A stretch of DNA of 64,000 nt from NCBI GenBank assembly GCA_006969625.1, contig CP030885.1, forward strand, positions 3,917,430 to 3,981,429. Direction: 5' to 3'. Each line of letters starts with the position of its first letter. The stretch's first letter is position 1. Below are positions 16,591 through 26,099 of this stretch, piece by piece. Source of the DNA: Rhodospirillaceae bacterium. GTDB taxonomy: Bacteria > Pseudomonadota > Alphaproteobacteria > Kiloniellales > DSM-21159. The translations under genes were made by a program, and so were the position numbers. Below the pieces are notes generated by a model, which saw only the letters and a program-made list of their open reading frames with translations, was not told the DNA's origin and did not search any database.

Positions 16591-18222
16591 ATGGCCGCAC
16601 ACAACCCCTTCGAGACGGATCTGGACCGCACGCCGGCCAACTACGTGCCGCTGACGCCGCTGAGCTTCCTGGAGCGCGCCGCGGCCGTCTTCCCCGAACG
16701 GCCGGCGGTGGTGCACGGGCAACAGCGCTTCACCTGGCGCGAGGCGGCCGAGCGCTGCCGCCGCCTGGCCTCGGCCCTTGTGGAGCGAGGCGTCGGCCCC
16801 GGCGACACGGTGGCGGTGATGTGCCCCAACACGCCGCCGATGTGGGAGGCGCACCAGGGCGTGCCGATGACCGGCGCCGTGCTGAACGCGCTCAACGTGC
16901 GGCTGGATGCGGAGACCATCGCCTACATCCTGGATCACGGCGAGGCCAAGGTCCTGATCACCGACACCGAGTTCCATGCGGTGATCGACCAGGCGCTGAA
17001 GCGGCTCGGCCGGAAGATCCTGGTGATCGACGTCGACGACCCGCAGGGCCCCGGCGGGACGCGCTTGGGCGCGCTGGAGTACGAGGAGTTCCTGGCCGAG
17101 GGCGCGCCCGACTTCCGCGGCCGGCGGCCGGACGACGAGTGGGAGGCGATCTCGCTCAACTACACCAGCGGCACCACCGGCAATCCCAAGGGCGTCGTCT
17201 ACCATCACCGCGGCGCCTACCTGAACGCCATCGGCAACGTCATGACCTGGGGGATCAAGGGTCACCCGGTCTACCTCTGGACCCTGCCGATGTTCCACTG
17301 CAACGGCTGGTGCTTTCCCTGGACGATCACCGCGCTGGCCGGCACCCACGTCTGCCTGCGCCGGGTCGAGGCGGCGGCGATCTACGAGGCGATCGCGCGC
17401 GAGGGCGTCACCCACCTCTGCGGCGCGCCGATCGTCATGCAGATGATCCTGAACGCCACACCGGAGCAGAAGCGCCCCCTGCCCGGCCCGGTGCAGATGA
17501 TGACCGCCGCAGCCCCGCCGCCGGCCAGCGTGCTGGCGGCCATGCAGCAGGAGGGCTTCGAGGTCACCCACGTCTACGGCCTGACCGAGGTCTACGGCCC
17601 GGCCGTGGTCTGCGCCTGGCACGAGACCTGGAACGACCGGCCGATCGAGGAGCAGGCCGAGCTGAAGTCGCGCCAGGGCGTCGCCTACCCAGTGCTCGAG
17701 GGCCTGATGGTGGCCGACCCGGAGACGATGGAGCCGCTGCCATGGGACGGCGAGAGCCTGGGCGAGGTCTTCATGCGCGGCAACATCGTCATGAAAGGCT
17801 ACCTGAAGAATCCGAGCGCCACCGAACAGGCGCTCGCCGGCGGCTGGTTCCACACCGGCGACCTCGGCGTCACCCACCCCGACGGCTACGTCCAGCTCAA
17901 GGACCGCTCGAAGGACATCATCATCTCCGGCGGCGAGAACATCTCGTCCATCGAGGTCGAGAACGCGCTCTACCGCCACCCGGCGGTCGCCGCCGTGGCC
18001 GTGGTCGCCAAGCCGGACGAGAGGTGGGGCGAGACGCCCTGCGCCTTCGTCGAACTCAAGCCCGACGCAGAGGCCACGGCCGAAGAGTTGATCGCCTTCT
18101 GCCGCGAGAACCTGGCGCACTACAAGTGTCCGCGCCACGTGATGTTCGGAGAGCTGCCGAAGACTTCGACGGGCAAGATTCAGAAGTTCGTGCTGAGGGA
18201 CCAGGCGAAGGCGGCGGAGTGA
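16591..18222 (+). CDS. Acyl-CoA synthetase (AMP-forming), medium-chain fatty-acid/acid ligase type
   Basis: 543 residues. It activates a carboxylic acid to acyl-CoA through an acyl-AMP. Motifs of the adenylate-forming superfamily are all visible: LNYTSGTTGNPKGVVY (P-loop-like), YGLTEVYGP, WFHTGDLG, KDRSKDIIISGGENIS and the C-terminal PKTSTGKIQKF with the catalytic Lys. The ATG at 16591 has GGAGGA upstream; an alternative ATG at 16561 has none. HCNGWCFPW is typical of the AMP-ligase subgroup often annotated as fatty acid CoA ligase. Monocistronic. Confidence 0.95.
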   Translation: MAAHNPFETDLDRTPANYVPLTPLSFLERAAAVFPERPAVVHGQQRFTWREAAERCRRLASALVERGVGPGDTVAVMCPNTPPMWEAHQGVPMTGAVLNALNVRLDAETIAYILDHGEAKVLITDTEFHAVIDQALKRLGRKILVIDVDDPQGPGGTRLGALEYEEFLAEGAPDFRGRRPDDEWEAISLNYTSGTTGNPKGVVYHHRGAYLNAIGNVMTWGIKGHPVYLWTLPMFHCNGWCFPWTITALAGTHVCLRRVEAAAIYEAIAREGVTHLCGAPIVMQMILNATPEQKRPLPGPVQMMTAAAPPPASVLAAMQQEGFEVTHVYGLTEVYGPAVVCAWHETWNDRPIEEQAELKSRQGVAYPVLEGLMVADPETMEPLPWDGESLGEVFMRGNIVMKGYLKNPSATEQALAGGWFHTGDLGVTHPDGYVQLKDRSKDIIISGGENISSIEVENALYRHPAVAAVAVVAKPDERWGETPCAFVELKPDAEATAEELIAFCRENLAHYKCPRHVMFGELPKTSTGKIQKFVLRDQAKAAE

Positions 18223-18612
18223 TCGCGCGACGAATCTGCCGCCGAAACGACGACCGTCCAGGCTCGATTTCGGGAAGGTCTCGGCGCAGCCTCACGGCAT
18301 CGCCGATCCGGCGGTTCAGCCGGTGAAGCCGCCCAGACAAAGGCGCGCATGGTCACGATGCGGAAGCCGGCCCGTAAAGCCGCCCAGCGCACGACCGGTG
18401 AATCCGCCCTTTGCCATCTCGTCCTCCGAGAAACCATGCAGCCGCAGCGTCCGAGCGCCGCGTCGCCCTGCCGGACGATGCCCGGTCAGCGCGACCCAAG
18501 AAGTACGTCCGGGGCGAAGCGGCGTCAAGCGGGAGATGCGGATTTCGCGCCGACGCAGCAAGTCTAGCCGCCCCTTCTCCGACAGTAATGGCCGGAAACG
18601 GTTAAGGGAAGC
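18223..18612. other. Intergenic region, no firm gene
   Basis: About 390 bp between the acyl-CoA synthetase and a convergent membrane protein gene. On the minus strand a short frame from 18416 (GAGGA upstream) would give a 33-residue peptide with GGFTG three times; this is the only protein-like pattern and it is weak. Confidence 0.35.
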
Positions 18613-19713
18613 TTAGGCTCGACCCTGCTCGGGTTGCGGATCGGCTGAAGACGACTCTTTCGGCGGCGTCCAGCAGAACTCGATTCTCTCGGTCGGCCGC
18701 AAGGCCCCGTCGAACAGGGTCTCGCTGGAGCCGCCCCCCTTCCTGCCGTGCGTGTTCGGCGCCAGGCGGACCTCTCCGTGCAAGACCTTGCTGTCCTCTC
18801 GGCCCGGCTGAACCACCTTCTTTTCGACGGCGTACAGCGTGACCTCCCGATTCGTCCTGTTCTCCACCTCCACCGCGCATCTGGTCGCGAAGCGGTTGAG
18901 GTCGACCGCGTAGGGCTCGTCCGCCGCCACGTAGACCCAGTAGCGCACCTCGTAGAAGACGCTGCCTTCCGCCGGCACCTCCAGTTCCATGCCGCGCACG
19001 GTCTTCTCCCCCGCCTGCAGGGGCCCGCAAAGATGGGCTTTGTCGATCGGACGCGAATCGCCGGGTTCGGTGATGCGCACCATCATCACGTCGCCGGCCG
19101 GCAGGCCCGCCGTCAGATCGACCTTGTCGACGACGATCGAGATCGGCACGAAGGCGTCCTTGAAGGGCAAATTGGCGAAGAGGTTCTGCAGGTCGATCTT
19201 GTACCAGATCTCGACCTTCAGAAGCGGCTCCTTCGCGGACTTCGGCTCGTAGGCCTCAAGGATCGCAATGCCGATGTCGGCCCGCTTGATGGTCAGGGCC
19301 AGTTGCTCGATCGACTCCTTGTTGAAGTGGATGGCCTCGTCCGAAGCGCCGGGATTGGCGTAGATGTAGGCGACGCGCTGGGCCAGGACGTCCTGGGCCG
19401 GGTTACGCAGGGTCAACAGGAAGACGACGAAGCCGAGCCCGCCGAAGAAGATCAGGTCCTGCAGCAGGGAGGCGCGGAAGGAGGCGGCGAAATCGCTGGT
19501 GAAGTACTGGGCGAACCAGCCGGTGTCCTGCGGCCAGACCTCTGCCGACGAGACGACGAAGAGCCCGCACATGGCGAAGTAGGCGAAGAAGACCCAGCGG
19601 AACTTCCGCCAGCCGAAGCCGATCCGTCGCAGTAGCGGGCGTCCGCCAGCGACCTCGGACGCCCCTGTGCGACGCACCGGCTGGGCCGCAGGCCGATGCT
19701 GCCCCTGTGACAT
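18613..19713 (-). CDS. Hypothetical membrane protein with two N-terminal spans
   Basis: 366 residues from the ATG at 19713 (a GTG at 19740 is possible). Residues about 40-60 (WVFFAYFAMCGLFVVSSA) and 85-105 (DLIFFGGLGFVVFLLTL) are two membrane segments, followed by a soluble domain of about 250 residues with mixed beta strands, for example EPLLKVEIWYKIDLQNLF, VYVAADEPYAVDLNRF and a charged C-terminal tail. No family recognised. Convergent to nothing close; 134 bp separate its start from the SET-domain gene end. Confidence 0.75.
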   Translation of the reverse strand: MSQGQHRPAAQPVRRTGASEVAGGRPLLRRIGFGWRKFRWVFFAYFAMCGLFVVSSAEVWPQDTGWFAQYFTSDFAASFRASLLQDLIFFGGLGFVVFLLTLRNPAQDVLAQRVAYIYANPGASDEAIHFNKESIEQLALTIKRADIGIAILEAYEPKSAKEPLLKVEIWYKIDLQNLFANLPFKDAFVPISIVVDKVDLTAGLPAGDVMMVRITEPGDSRPIDKAHLCGPLQAGEKTVRGMELEVPAEGSVFYEVRYWVYVAADEPYAVDLNRFATRCAVEVENRTNREVTLYAVEKKVVQPGREDSKVLHGEVRLAPNTHGRKGGGSSETLFDGALRPTERIEFCWTPPKESSSADPQPEQGRA

Positions 19714-19847
19714 CCCTGCCAGCCTTGGACACGTTTCCACTCGCGCCTTGATAGCACAACTGCAGGGAGGAACAAGACGCGCCCGATTTCCCCATCAGGC
19801 AACTGCCGGCACTCGGCTTCGCCCGGTAACGCCGCCGGCAACGGAGT

Positions 19848-20351
19848 TCAGCCGTTCGCTCGAATCCTGCCCCGCAGATACGCCGCGAACCAGCCGGCAT
19901 ACTTCTTCTGGATTTCCGGTTTGCGCCAGTCCCGGCCGGTGACGGTGCCGCGGCAAGCGGCCGTGCCGCAGCGGCAGTCCATCGTCCAATCGTCGTCGTC
20001 GCCGGTGGCATAGTCGAAGGTCAACTCCTCGCCCACCGCGATGGCGCGCATGGCGACGAAGACGATCTGGCCCTGGATGCCGACGTTGGGGTCGCAAGAA
20101 TGGTTGAGGTGGAGCATGCTGGCCTCGCGTTCCTCGGGCGTCAGCGGCCCGATGAAGAGATGCTCGGCGATCTGGATCTCGGCCGGCCCCAGCGTCTCGG
20201 CCACCAAGTCCCGCTCGGCGCGGGTCATAACATGCCCGCCCTTCACCGCCACCGGCTCGAAGGCGGCGATGTCGGCCCGCGCGAAGAGTCCGCGGCCCTC
20301 GATCGCGCTGGCGCGCTTCTCGACCTTCGGCGAGAACCAACACAACGCCAT
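19848..20351 (-). CDS. SET-domain protein
   Basis: 167 residues from the ATG at 20351. SET lysine-methyltransferase fold: EGRGLFARADIAAFEPVAV at the start, the AdoMet-binding MLHLNHSCDPNVGI, and GEELTFDYATGD with the catalytic Tyr; a post-SET zinc motif CRCGTAACRG follows. Bacterial stand-alone SET proteins of this size are common in alphaproteobacteria; substrates are largely unknown. The gene appears monocistronic. Confidence 0.92.
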   Translation of the reverse strand: MALCWFSPKVEKRASAIEGRGLFARADIAAFEPVAVKGGHVMTRAERDLVAETLGPAEIQIAEHLFIGPLTPEEREASMLHLNHSCDPNVGIQGQIVFVAMRAIAVGEELTFDYATGDDDDWTMDCRCGTAACRGTVTGRDWRKPEIQKKYAGWFAAYLRGRIRANG

Positions 20352-20535
20352 TGCTGGAGGCCTAGCGATTCCTCGTGTTCGGACGCGAAGCCGCGCGTAT
20401 GGAGTTTGCGGGCTGCGCGCTGCGGCCCGGGCCGGAAGGGGCTTGAGCCTGGCCCCGGATGTAAACCCGGATGTAAAGGCGTCCCGAGACAAGCGCGGCC
20501 GGCGCGCTGGTCTCAGCGGCCGGCCGTCGGGAGCC

Positions 20536-20733
20536 TCAGGCGCGGAGTTCTTCCGCCGGCTGCGGCACGGTGGCCGTCATGGCGGCGATCTCGTCCTTGA
20601 GCCTGAGCTTTTCGCGCTTGAGTTCGTGAATGCGGAGTTCGTCGGGGTGGGGTCGATGGGTCTCTTCTCGGATGGCCTCGTCGAGCAGTGCGTGCTGCGA
20701 ACGAAGGGACTCGATCCGGTCGAACACCGACAT
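20536..20733 (-). CDS. YdcH/DUF465-like small coiled-coil protein (1)
   Basis: 65 residues from ATG 20733: MSVFDRIESLRSQHALLDEA, then HELKREKLRLKDEIAAM. The pattern of two helices with LKxEKLRLKDEI is the YdcH/DUF465 family. Function unknown. It is divergent from ubiX. A second member of the family is encoded at 23296-23508. Confidence 0.9.
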   Translation of the reverse strand: MSVFDRIESLRSQHALLDEAIREETHRPHPDELRIHELKREKLRLKDEIAAMTATVPQPAEELRA

Positions 20734-20907
20734 GCCTCGTCTCCTATGGATAGTTATGGGAAATATGCTACGCCTCGATTCCGTCGTTGCCAAGGCCGAT
20801 CGGCACCGGCTGCGCGGCCGTGACCTTGGCGATTCTTCGCGCAACCCCATTTCGCAGGGGCTAAGCCGTTTGCCAGCCTTCACTCTACGTTGGGAGCCGA
20901 GCCGCCC

Positions 20908-21561
20908 GTGTCCAGACTGCCCGAGCGACGCAGAAAGACCGCCCCGCGCCTGGTCGTCGGCATCAGCGGCGCCAGCGGCGTGATCTACGGCATCCGTCTG
21001 CTGGAGGCCCTGAAGGCGCTGCCGGTCGAGTCGCACCTGGTGATGAGCAAGTCGGCCGAGATCACCCTGGCCTACGAGACGGACCTGAAGGTGCGCGAGG
21101 TGCAGGATCTGGCCGACGTGGTCTACCGGATCGAGGACATCGGCGCGGCGATCTCCAGCGGCTCGTTCAGGACGCTGGGGATGATCGTCGCGCCCTGCTC
21201 GGTGCGCTCCATGTCGGAGATCGCCTCGGGCGCCACCTCGACCCTGCTGACCCGCGCCGCCGACGTAACCCTCAAGGAGCGCCGGCGTCTGGTGCTGATG
21301 CTGCGCGAGACGCCGCTGCACAGCGGCCACCTGCGCAACGCCTTGGCGCTGTCGGAGATGGGCGCGGTGATCGCCCCGCCGGTGCCGGCCTTCTACGCCA
21401 ACCCGCAGAGCCTCGACGACCTGGTCAACCAATCGGTCGGCCGCGTCCTCGACCTCTTCGATCTGGAAGCGCCGCTGGTCCAGCGCTGGGGCGAAGCGGA
21501 CGACGATGGCAAGGTCGTGCGAGCGACCAAGCGAACGCAGAAACGCCGTCAGAAGGCGTGA
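20908..21561 (+). CDS. ubiX: Flavin prenyltransferase UbiX
   Basis: 217 residues. UbiX joins dimethylallyl phosphate to FMN to make prenylated FMN, the cofactor of UbiD decarboxylase in ubiquinone synthesis. Seen: VGISGASGVIYGIRLLEAL (FMN-binding), VMSKSAEITL, APCSVRSMSEIASG and MLRETPLHSGHLRNAL, all conserved in the family. GTG at 20908 gives the usual length; TTG at 20890 would add six residues. ubiD is not in the window. The 3' end overlaps the convergent TIGR02444 gene by 13 bp. Confidence 0.95.
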   Translation: MSRLPERRRKTAPRLVVGISGASGVIYGIRLLEALKALPVESHLVMSKSAEITLAYETDLKVREVQDLADVVYRIEDIGAAISSGSFRTLGMIVAPCSVRSMSEIASGATSTLLTRAADVTLKERRRLVLMLRETPLHSGHLRNALALSEMGAVIAPPVPAFYANPQSLDDLVNQSVGRVLDLFDLEAPLVQRWGEADDDGKVVRATKRTQKRRQKA

Positions 21562-22052
21562 ACCTCGGCCACGGCCAGGCTCGCCGCGGTCAGAGTCTCC
21601 AACGCCGCGACGTCGGCGCCGCCGGCGAGGTCGGCGCGGTCGAGCACCAGCAAGCTGAGGTTCTGCATCACCGCCGTTCGGTCGGGGCGGCCCTCCGTCA
21701 GCGGCAGGGCGGCCCAGAGCTTTTCCTGTTCGATCCGCTCCGCCTCCAGTTCCAGCGCCTTGATCGTCTCGCGCAAAGATCCTTCCGCCTCGCTCATCGA
21801 CTGGGCCTTCATCCAGGTTCGCGCACCGCGCAGGGGACGCACCACCTGCGCATGCCAGGGCGCAGCGGCAGCCTCCAGGATCTCGAGGTCCTGGCCGGTC
21901 AAGACCCGACCGCAAGTCCCGGAAAAACAGGCGAAGAGCAGCAGGTTGACGTCCAGCCCGTGCATGTCTTGCAAGGTCAGGCAGGCGGGCGGCACCTCCG
22001 GCCGGGAATAGACCGCCAGGGAGAAGCGCCAGAAGGGCGAAGCCTCGGACAT
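21549..22052 (-). CDS. TIGR02444 family protein
   Basis: 167 residues. The start (FWRFSLAVYSRPEVPPACLT) and LQDMHGLDVNLLLFACF are the hallmark of this uncharacterised proteobacterial family, with a helical remainder. No signal peptide or catalytic motif. It begins 7 bp downstream of the phosphofructokinase stop on the same strand, so the two are probably co-transcribed. Confidence 0.88.
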   Translation of the reverse strand: MSEASPFWRFSLAVYSRPEVPPACLTLQDMHGLDVNLLLFACFSGTCGRVLTGQDLEILEAAAAPWHAQVVRPLRGARTWMKAQSMSEAEGSLRETIKALELEAERIEQEKLWAALPLTEGRPDRTAVMQNLSLLVLDRADLAGGADVAALETLTAASLAVAEVHAF

Positions 22053-22059
22053 GGGATGC

Positions 22060-23148
22060 TCACGCGTCGCCGAAGGAGATGCCGAGCCCGCGGGCGGTGC
22101 GCACCAGGGCGCCGTCCACCTCCACCGCGTGGTAGGCGCGGATGGCGTCGGCGATCGGCACGTCGATGACGCGGCGTCCCGACCAGGCGACCATGCGGTC
22201 GTAGCGGCCCTCGGCGATCAGGTCGACGGCGTGCACCCCGAAGCTGCAGGCCATCAGGCGGTCGCGCGGCGTCGGCGTGCCGCCGCGCTGGATGTGGCCG
22301 AGCACGGTCACCCGCGTCTCGGCGCCCGTCGCCTCGGCGATGCGCCGGCCGATGTAGTGGCCGATGCCGCCGTAGTTTACGCCGCCGCTGGCCTTGACCT
22401 CGCCGACCGGCTCGCCGTCCTCGGTCTGCACCGCCTCGGCGACGATCACCAGGGCGAAGTTGCGGCCCTGCCGGCGCAGTGCGTCGATCTTCCGGGCGAT
22501 CGCCTCGACGTCGTAGGCGATCTCGGGGATCAGGATGACGTCGGCGCCGCCGGCGATGCCGGCGGACAGCGCGATGTGGCCGGCGTCGCGGCCCATCACC
22601 TCCAACACCATCACCCGGTCGTGGCTGGCCGCCGTCGGCTGCAGGTGGTCCAGCGCCTCGGTGGCGACCTCGACCGCAGTGTCGTGGCCGATGGCGACCT
22701 CGGTGTCGCCCAGGTCGTTGTCGATGGTCTTGGGAATCCCGACCAGCGGAATGTTCCCCTGCTGCGCCAGGCGGCGCAGGATGGCGAGCGAGCCGTCGCC
22801 GCCGATGCCGATCACCGCGTCCAGCTCCAGCTCGCGGAAGCCCTCGATGATCTCCTGCGAGCGGTCGAGCCTGCTGCCGTCGGGCATCGGATAGGCGAAA
22901 GGATCGCCCTTGTTGGTGGTGCCCAGCACCGTGCCGGCCATGCGCAGCAGGCCGCCGGTGAACTGCCCGAGGTCGAGCACCTGGGCCTCCAACGGCCGGG
23001 TCAACAGTCCGGCCGTGCCCTTGTGGATGCCGACCACCTGCCAGCCGTAGCCGTAGGTGGCGCGCTGAACGACCGCGCGGATCACGGCGTTCAGTCCGGC
23101 GCAATCGCCGCCGCTGGTCAGCAGTCCGATCCGTCGTATCTGGCTCAT
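22060..23148 (-). CDS. pfkA: 6-phosphofructokinase
   Basis: 362 residues. It phosphorylates fructose 6-phosphate in glycolysis. LLTSGGDCAGLNAVIR is the nucleotide-binding start, GIGGDGSL the phosphoryl-donor loop, GIPKTIDNDL the catalytic loop with Asp, and EVMGRDAGHIA the substrate loop. The donor loop has Gly (as in ATP-dependent enzymes) while the catalytic loop has Lys before TIDND (as in pyrophosphate-dependent ones), a mixed pattern seen in the group III PFKs. ATP use is favoured by GGDGS, but the donor should be regarded as undecided. It leads TIGR02444 in a likely two-gene unit. Confidence 0.93.
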   Translation of the reverse strand: MSQIRRIGLLTSGGDCAGLNAVIRAVVQRATYGYGWQVVGIHKGTAGLLTRPLEAQVLDLGQFTGGLLRMAGTVLGTTNKGDPFAYPMPDGSRLDRSQEIIEGFRELELDAVIGIGGDGSLAILRRLAQQGNIPLVGIPKTIDNDLGDTEVAIGHDTAVEVATEALDHLQPTAASHDRVMVLEVMGRDAGHIALSAGIAGGADVILIPEIAYDVEAIARKIDALRRQGRNFALVIVAEAVQTEDGEPVGEVKASGGVNYGGIGHYIGRRIAEATGAETRVTVLGHIQRGGTPTPRDRLMACSFGVHAVDLIAEGRYDRMVAWSGRRVIDVPIADAIRAYHAVEVDGALVRTARGLGISFGDA

Positions 23149-23295
23149 GCCTCGGCTCGCAGCCCCCCTGTTGCGCCGCCTGTTGCGCCGCGGCGACTCT
23201 GGGGGATTTCGGGGCCGCGCGACAAGCCTGTGTCGGCGGACAGGGCATGCTATGGTGGCTGGTCGAAGAATGCTTTAGCGGAACGGAACCCGCCC

Positions 23296-23508
23296 ATGCG
23301 GCTCAGCGAGGCCGAGCGCGAGCGGCTCAAGCAGCAGCTCGAAGACCTGAAGTGCGAGCACCGCGACCTGGACGACGTCATTGCCCGGGTCACCGAGAAC
23401 GCCCCCTTCGATCAGCTCAAGGTGCAGCGCCTGAAAAAGCGCAAGCTGGCACTGAAGGACGAGATCCTGCGGATCGAGGCGCTGCTGCTGCCCGACATCA
23501 TCGCCTGA
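23296..23508 (+). CDS. YdcH/DUF465-like small coiled-coil protein (2)
   Basis: 70 residues from ATG 23296: MRLSEAERERLKQQLEDLKC, then VQRLKKRKLALKDEILRIEA. Same two-helix family as 20536-20733, divergent from pfkA and 27 bp before the convergent diguanylate cyclase stop. Function unknown. Confidence 0.9.
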   Translation: MRLSEAERERLKQQLEDLKCEHRDLDDVIARVTENAPFDQLKVQRLKKRKLALKDEILRIEALLLPDIIA

Positions 23509-23535
23509 GACCGTGGCGCAGGGCGGCGCGGCCGC

Positions 23536-24282
23536 CTACTCGCCGGCGACGGCGGTGCGCCCGCGCTTGTGCTCGTACATCTTGGCGTCGGCCGCCGAGA
23601 GCGCGTCGTCCACTTGTTCCTTGCCGGAGAAGGCGTAGACGCCATAGGAAACGCCGACCTCGAGTTCTTGGCCCTGCCAGTCGCAGGGATCGGCGACGAT
23701 GGCGTCGGCGAGCTGTTGCGCTTTCTCGCCGGCCACGCTTTCCGGGATCTGCGCCAGGATGACGCCGAACTCGTCGCCGCCCAGCCGGCCGACGACGTCG
23801 GAGCTGCGGGTGCTGCGCAACAGCACCTCGGCCACGTGGCGCAGGGCGGCATCGCCGGCGGCATGGCCGAAACGGTCGTTGATCTGCTTCATGCCGTTGA
23901 CGTCGAAGTAGATCACGGCGCCCGGCGCGTCGTAGCGCTCGGCGAAGGCGATCAGTCGGGTCAGCTCGCGCACGAAGGCGCGACGGTTGGCGATCGGCAC
24001 CAGCGCGTCCTGGTCGGCCAGCTCCTCCAGGTGCGTGACGCGGCGCTTGGCGCGGTCCAGCTCCTCGCGCAGGCGCGCCACCTCGCCGATCAACTGGTCG
24101 AGCGCCGCCTTGACCTTCGGCGTCAGCTCGCTCTCAGCCAGACCCAGGATGGAGGCGACGTCGGCAGGTCCGCTCGTACTTCCCGCGGCGCCGGTCGGAC
24201 GTGCCCCCGCCATGCCGGTCACGCCCCCGGAGGCGCCCGTCCTGGCCAGGCCGCGCGGACCCGGGGTGTTGCTGATCTTCAT
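23536..24282 (-). CDS. Diguanylate cyclase (GGDEF domain)
   Basis: 248 residues. The N-terminal 60 residues are low-complexity, followed by a short coiled coil (QLIGEVARLREELDRAKRRV) and a full GGDEF domain: FDVNGMKQINDRFGH, and GRLGGDEFGVIL at the active site, making cyclic di-GMP from two GTP. RSSD sits five residues before GGDEF and forms the product-inhibition I-site. No sensory domain or membrane span is visible, so input likely comes through dimerisation of the coiled coil or a partner. Confidence 0.93.
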   Translation of the reverse strand: MKISNTPGPRGLARTGASGGVTGMAGARPTGAAGSTSGPADVASILGLAESELTPKVKAALDQLIGEVARLREELDRAKRRVTHLEELADQDALVPIANRRAFVRELTRLIAFAERYDAPGAVIYFDVNGMKQINDRFGHAAGDAALRHVAEVLLRSTRSSDVVGRLGGDEFGVILAQIPESVAGEKAQQLADAIVADPCDWQGQELEVGVSYGVYAFSGKEQVDDALSAADAKMYEHKRGRTAVAGE

Positions 24283-24493
24283 ACGACCTGCCGCTCGACT
24301 GTGCCAATCATACGGAACCGGGCCGGCCGACTCGATCCCGAACCACGGCGTAACGTTAGGCCGCGAATGGTAAAGACTTGGTTCAGATCTGGACGGCCGC
24401 GCCTTTCGCTGTCGGGTGACGGCCACTGCGCTTGCCCGCGGCCTGCGGCCTGCGAATAATCGCGGCCTTTCGCGCTGACACGAAGGACTCGGC

Positions 24494-24988
24494 ATGGCGG
24501 AGCGGACCCCGGCGGTCGGGATCATCATGGGCAGCCAGTCGGACTGGCCGACGATGCGACATGCGGCGGAGATGCTGCAGCGGCTCGGCGTGCCGCACGA
24601 GGCGAAGATCGTCTCGGCGCACCGCACGCCCGAGCGGCTGCGCGACTACGCCCAGGCCGCGCGGCCCCGCGGCCTGCAGGTGATCGTCGCCGGTGCCGGG
24701 GGCGCTGCGCACCTGCCCGGCATGGTCGCCGCCAACACCGCGCTGCCGGTATTCGGCGTGCCGATCGAGAGCAAGGCGCTGAAAGGGCTGGATTCCCTGC
24801 TGTCGATCGTGCAGATGCCCGGCGGCATCCCGGTCGGTACGCTGGCCATCGGCACCTCGGGCGCCAAGAACGCGGCGCTGCTCGCCGCCGCGGTGGTGGC
24901 GCTGGGCGACCCGGAAGTGGCCGCCGCCCTCGATGCCTTCCGCGCCGAGCAGACGGCCGGCGTCGCCGAGGAGCCGAGCGATGGCTGA
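24494..24988 (+). CDS. purE: N5-carboxyaminoimidazole ribonucleotide mutase
   Basis: 164 residues. Class I PurE moves the carboxylate of N5-CAIR to C4 in purine synthesis. Seen: [25 protein letters not shown] with the catalytic His, and [12 protein letters not shown]. The stop overlaps the start of purK (ATGGCTGA), so the two subunits of the bacterial pathway are translationally coupled. Confidence 0.96.
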   Translation: MAERTPAVGIIMGSQSDWPTMRHAAEMLQRLGVPHEAKIVSAHRTPERLRDYAQAARPRGLQVIVAGAGGAAHLPGMVAANTALPVFGVPIESKALKGLDSLLSIVQMPGGIPVGTLAIGTSGAKNAALLAAAVVALGDPEVAAALDAFRAEQTAGVAEEPSDG

Positions 24989-26087
24989 GGCACCGCTGCC
25001 GCCGGGCTCGGTGGTCGGCATGCTGGGCGACGGCCAGCTCGGCCGCATGGCGGCGCTGGCCGCGGCGCGCCTGGGCTACCGCGTGCACGTCTTCGGGCCG
25101 ACGCCGGACGGGCCGGCGCACCAGGTCACCAACCTGTCGACCGTCGCTGCCTACGACGACGCGGCCGCGCTGGAGGCCTTCGCTGCGGCCGTCGACACCG
25201 TGACGCTGGAGTTCGAGAACGTGCCGGCGGCCACCGCCGCCTTCTTGGCCGAGCGGCGGCCGGTGCGGCCGGGACCAGAGGTGCTACACCTCTGCCAGAA
25301 CCGGCTGCGCGAGAAGGATTTCGTGACCGCAGCGGGCATCCCGACGACACGCTATGCCGAGGTGGCCGGTCCCGATGCCGTGCGCCGGGCGCTGCGAGAC
25401 CTGGGCGCGCCGGCGGTGCTGAAGACCACGGAGTTCGGCTATGACGGCAAGGGGCAGACCGTCGTGCGCAGCGAGACCGAGGCGGAGCGGGCCTGGGCGA
25501 CCATCGCCGCGCACGCCCCCGATCCGGTCGGCATCCTGGAGGCCTTCGTCGACTTCCGTATGGAGGTGTCGGTCGTCGTCGCCCGCGGCCTGGACGGCCA
25601 GCTCGCCAGCTACGTACCGGTGGAAAACCAGCACCGCGCCGGCATCTTGGACCAGACCATCGCGCCGGCGCGCATCCCACAGGACACCGCGGACCGCGCC
25701 GAGGGCTACGCCCGCCGCCTGGCCGAGGCGCTGGAGTTGGTCGGGGTGATCGCGGTGGAAATGTTCCTCGACCACGAGGGCCGCATCCTGGTCAACGAGC
25801 TGGCGCCACGTCCGCACAACTCCGGCCACTGGACCATCGACGCCTGCGCCGCCAGCCAGTTCGAGCAGCAGATTCGCGCCGCCTGCGGCCTGCCGCTCGG
25901 CTCGACCGAGCGCCACTCCGACGCCGTGATGAAGAACCTGCTGGGCGAGGAGGCCCAACGCTGGGAGGAGATCCTGGCCGAGCCGGGCGCCCGCCTGCAC
26001 CTCTACGGCAAGGCCGAGGTCAAGCCCGGCCGCAAGATGGGCCACATCACCAAGCTGGCGCCCAAGCGGACGGGCGAACGCGGCTGA
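24981..26087 (+). CDS. purK: N5-carboxyaminoimidazole ribonucleotide synthase
   Basis: 368 residues. ATP-grasp enzyme that makes N5-CAIR from AIR, bicarbonate and ATP, feeding Pur[21 protein letters not shown] is the start of the family; [12 protein letters not shown] and [20 protein letters not shown] carry the ATP-grasp lysine and metal-binding residues. ATG at 24981 lies inside the end of purE. Complete and normal length. Confidence 0.96.
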   Translation: MAEAPLPPGSVVGMLGDGQLGRMAALAAARLGYRVHVFGPTPDGPAHQVTNLSTVAAYDDAAALEAFAAAVDTVTLEFENVPAATAAFLAERRPVRPGPEVLHLCQNRLREKDFVTAAGIPTTRYAEVAGPDAVRRALRDLGAPAVLKTTEFGYDGKGQTVVRSETEAERAWATIAAHAPDPVGILEAFVDFRMEVSVVVARGLDGQLASYVPVENQHRAGILDQTIAPARIPQDTADRAEGYARRLAEALELVGVIAVEMFLDHEGRILVNELAPRPHNSGHWTIDACAASQFEQQIRAACGLPLGSTERHSDAVMKNLLGEEAQRWEEILAEPGARLHLYGKAEVKPGRKMGHITKLAPKRTGERG

Positions 26088-26099
26088 GCAAGTCGCCGT

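Noticed and set aside
16504-18138. 544-codon minus-strand frame opposite the acyl-CoA synthetase
   Set aside because: Low-complexity mirror of a well supported gene; no family motifs.
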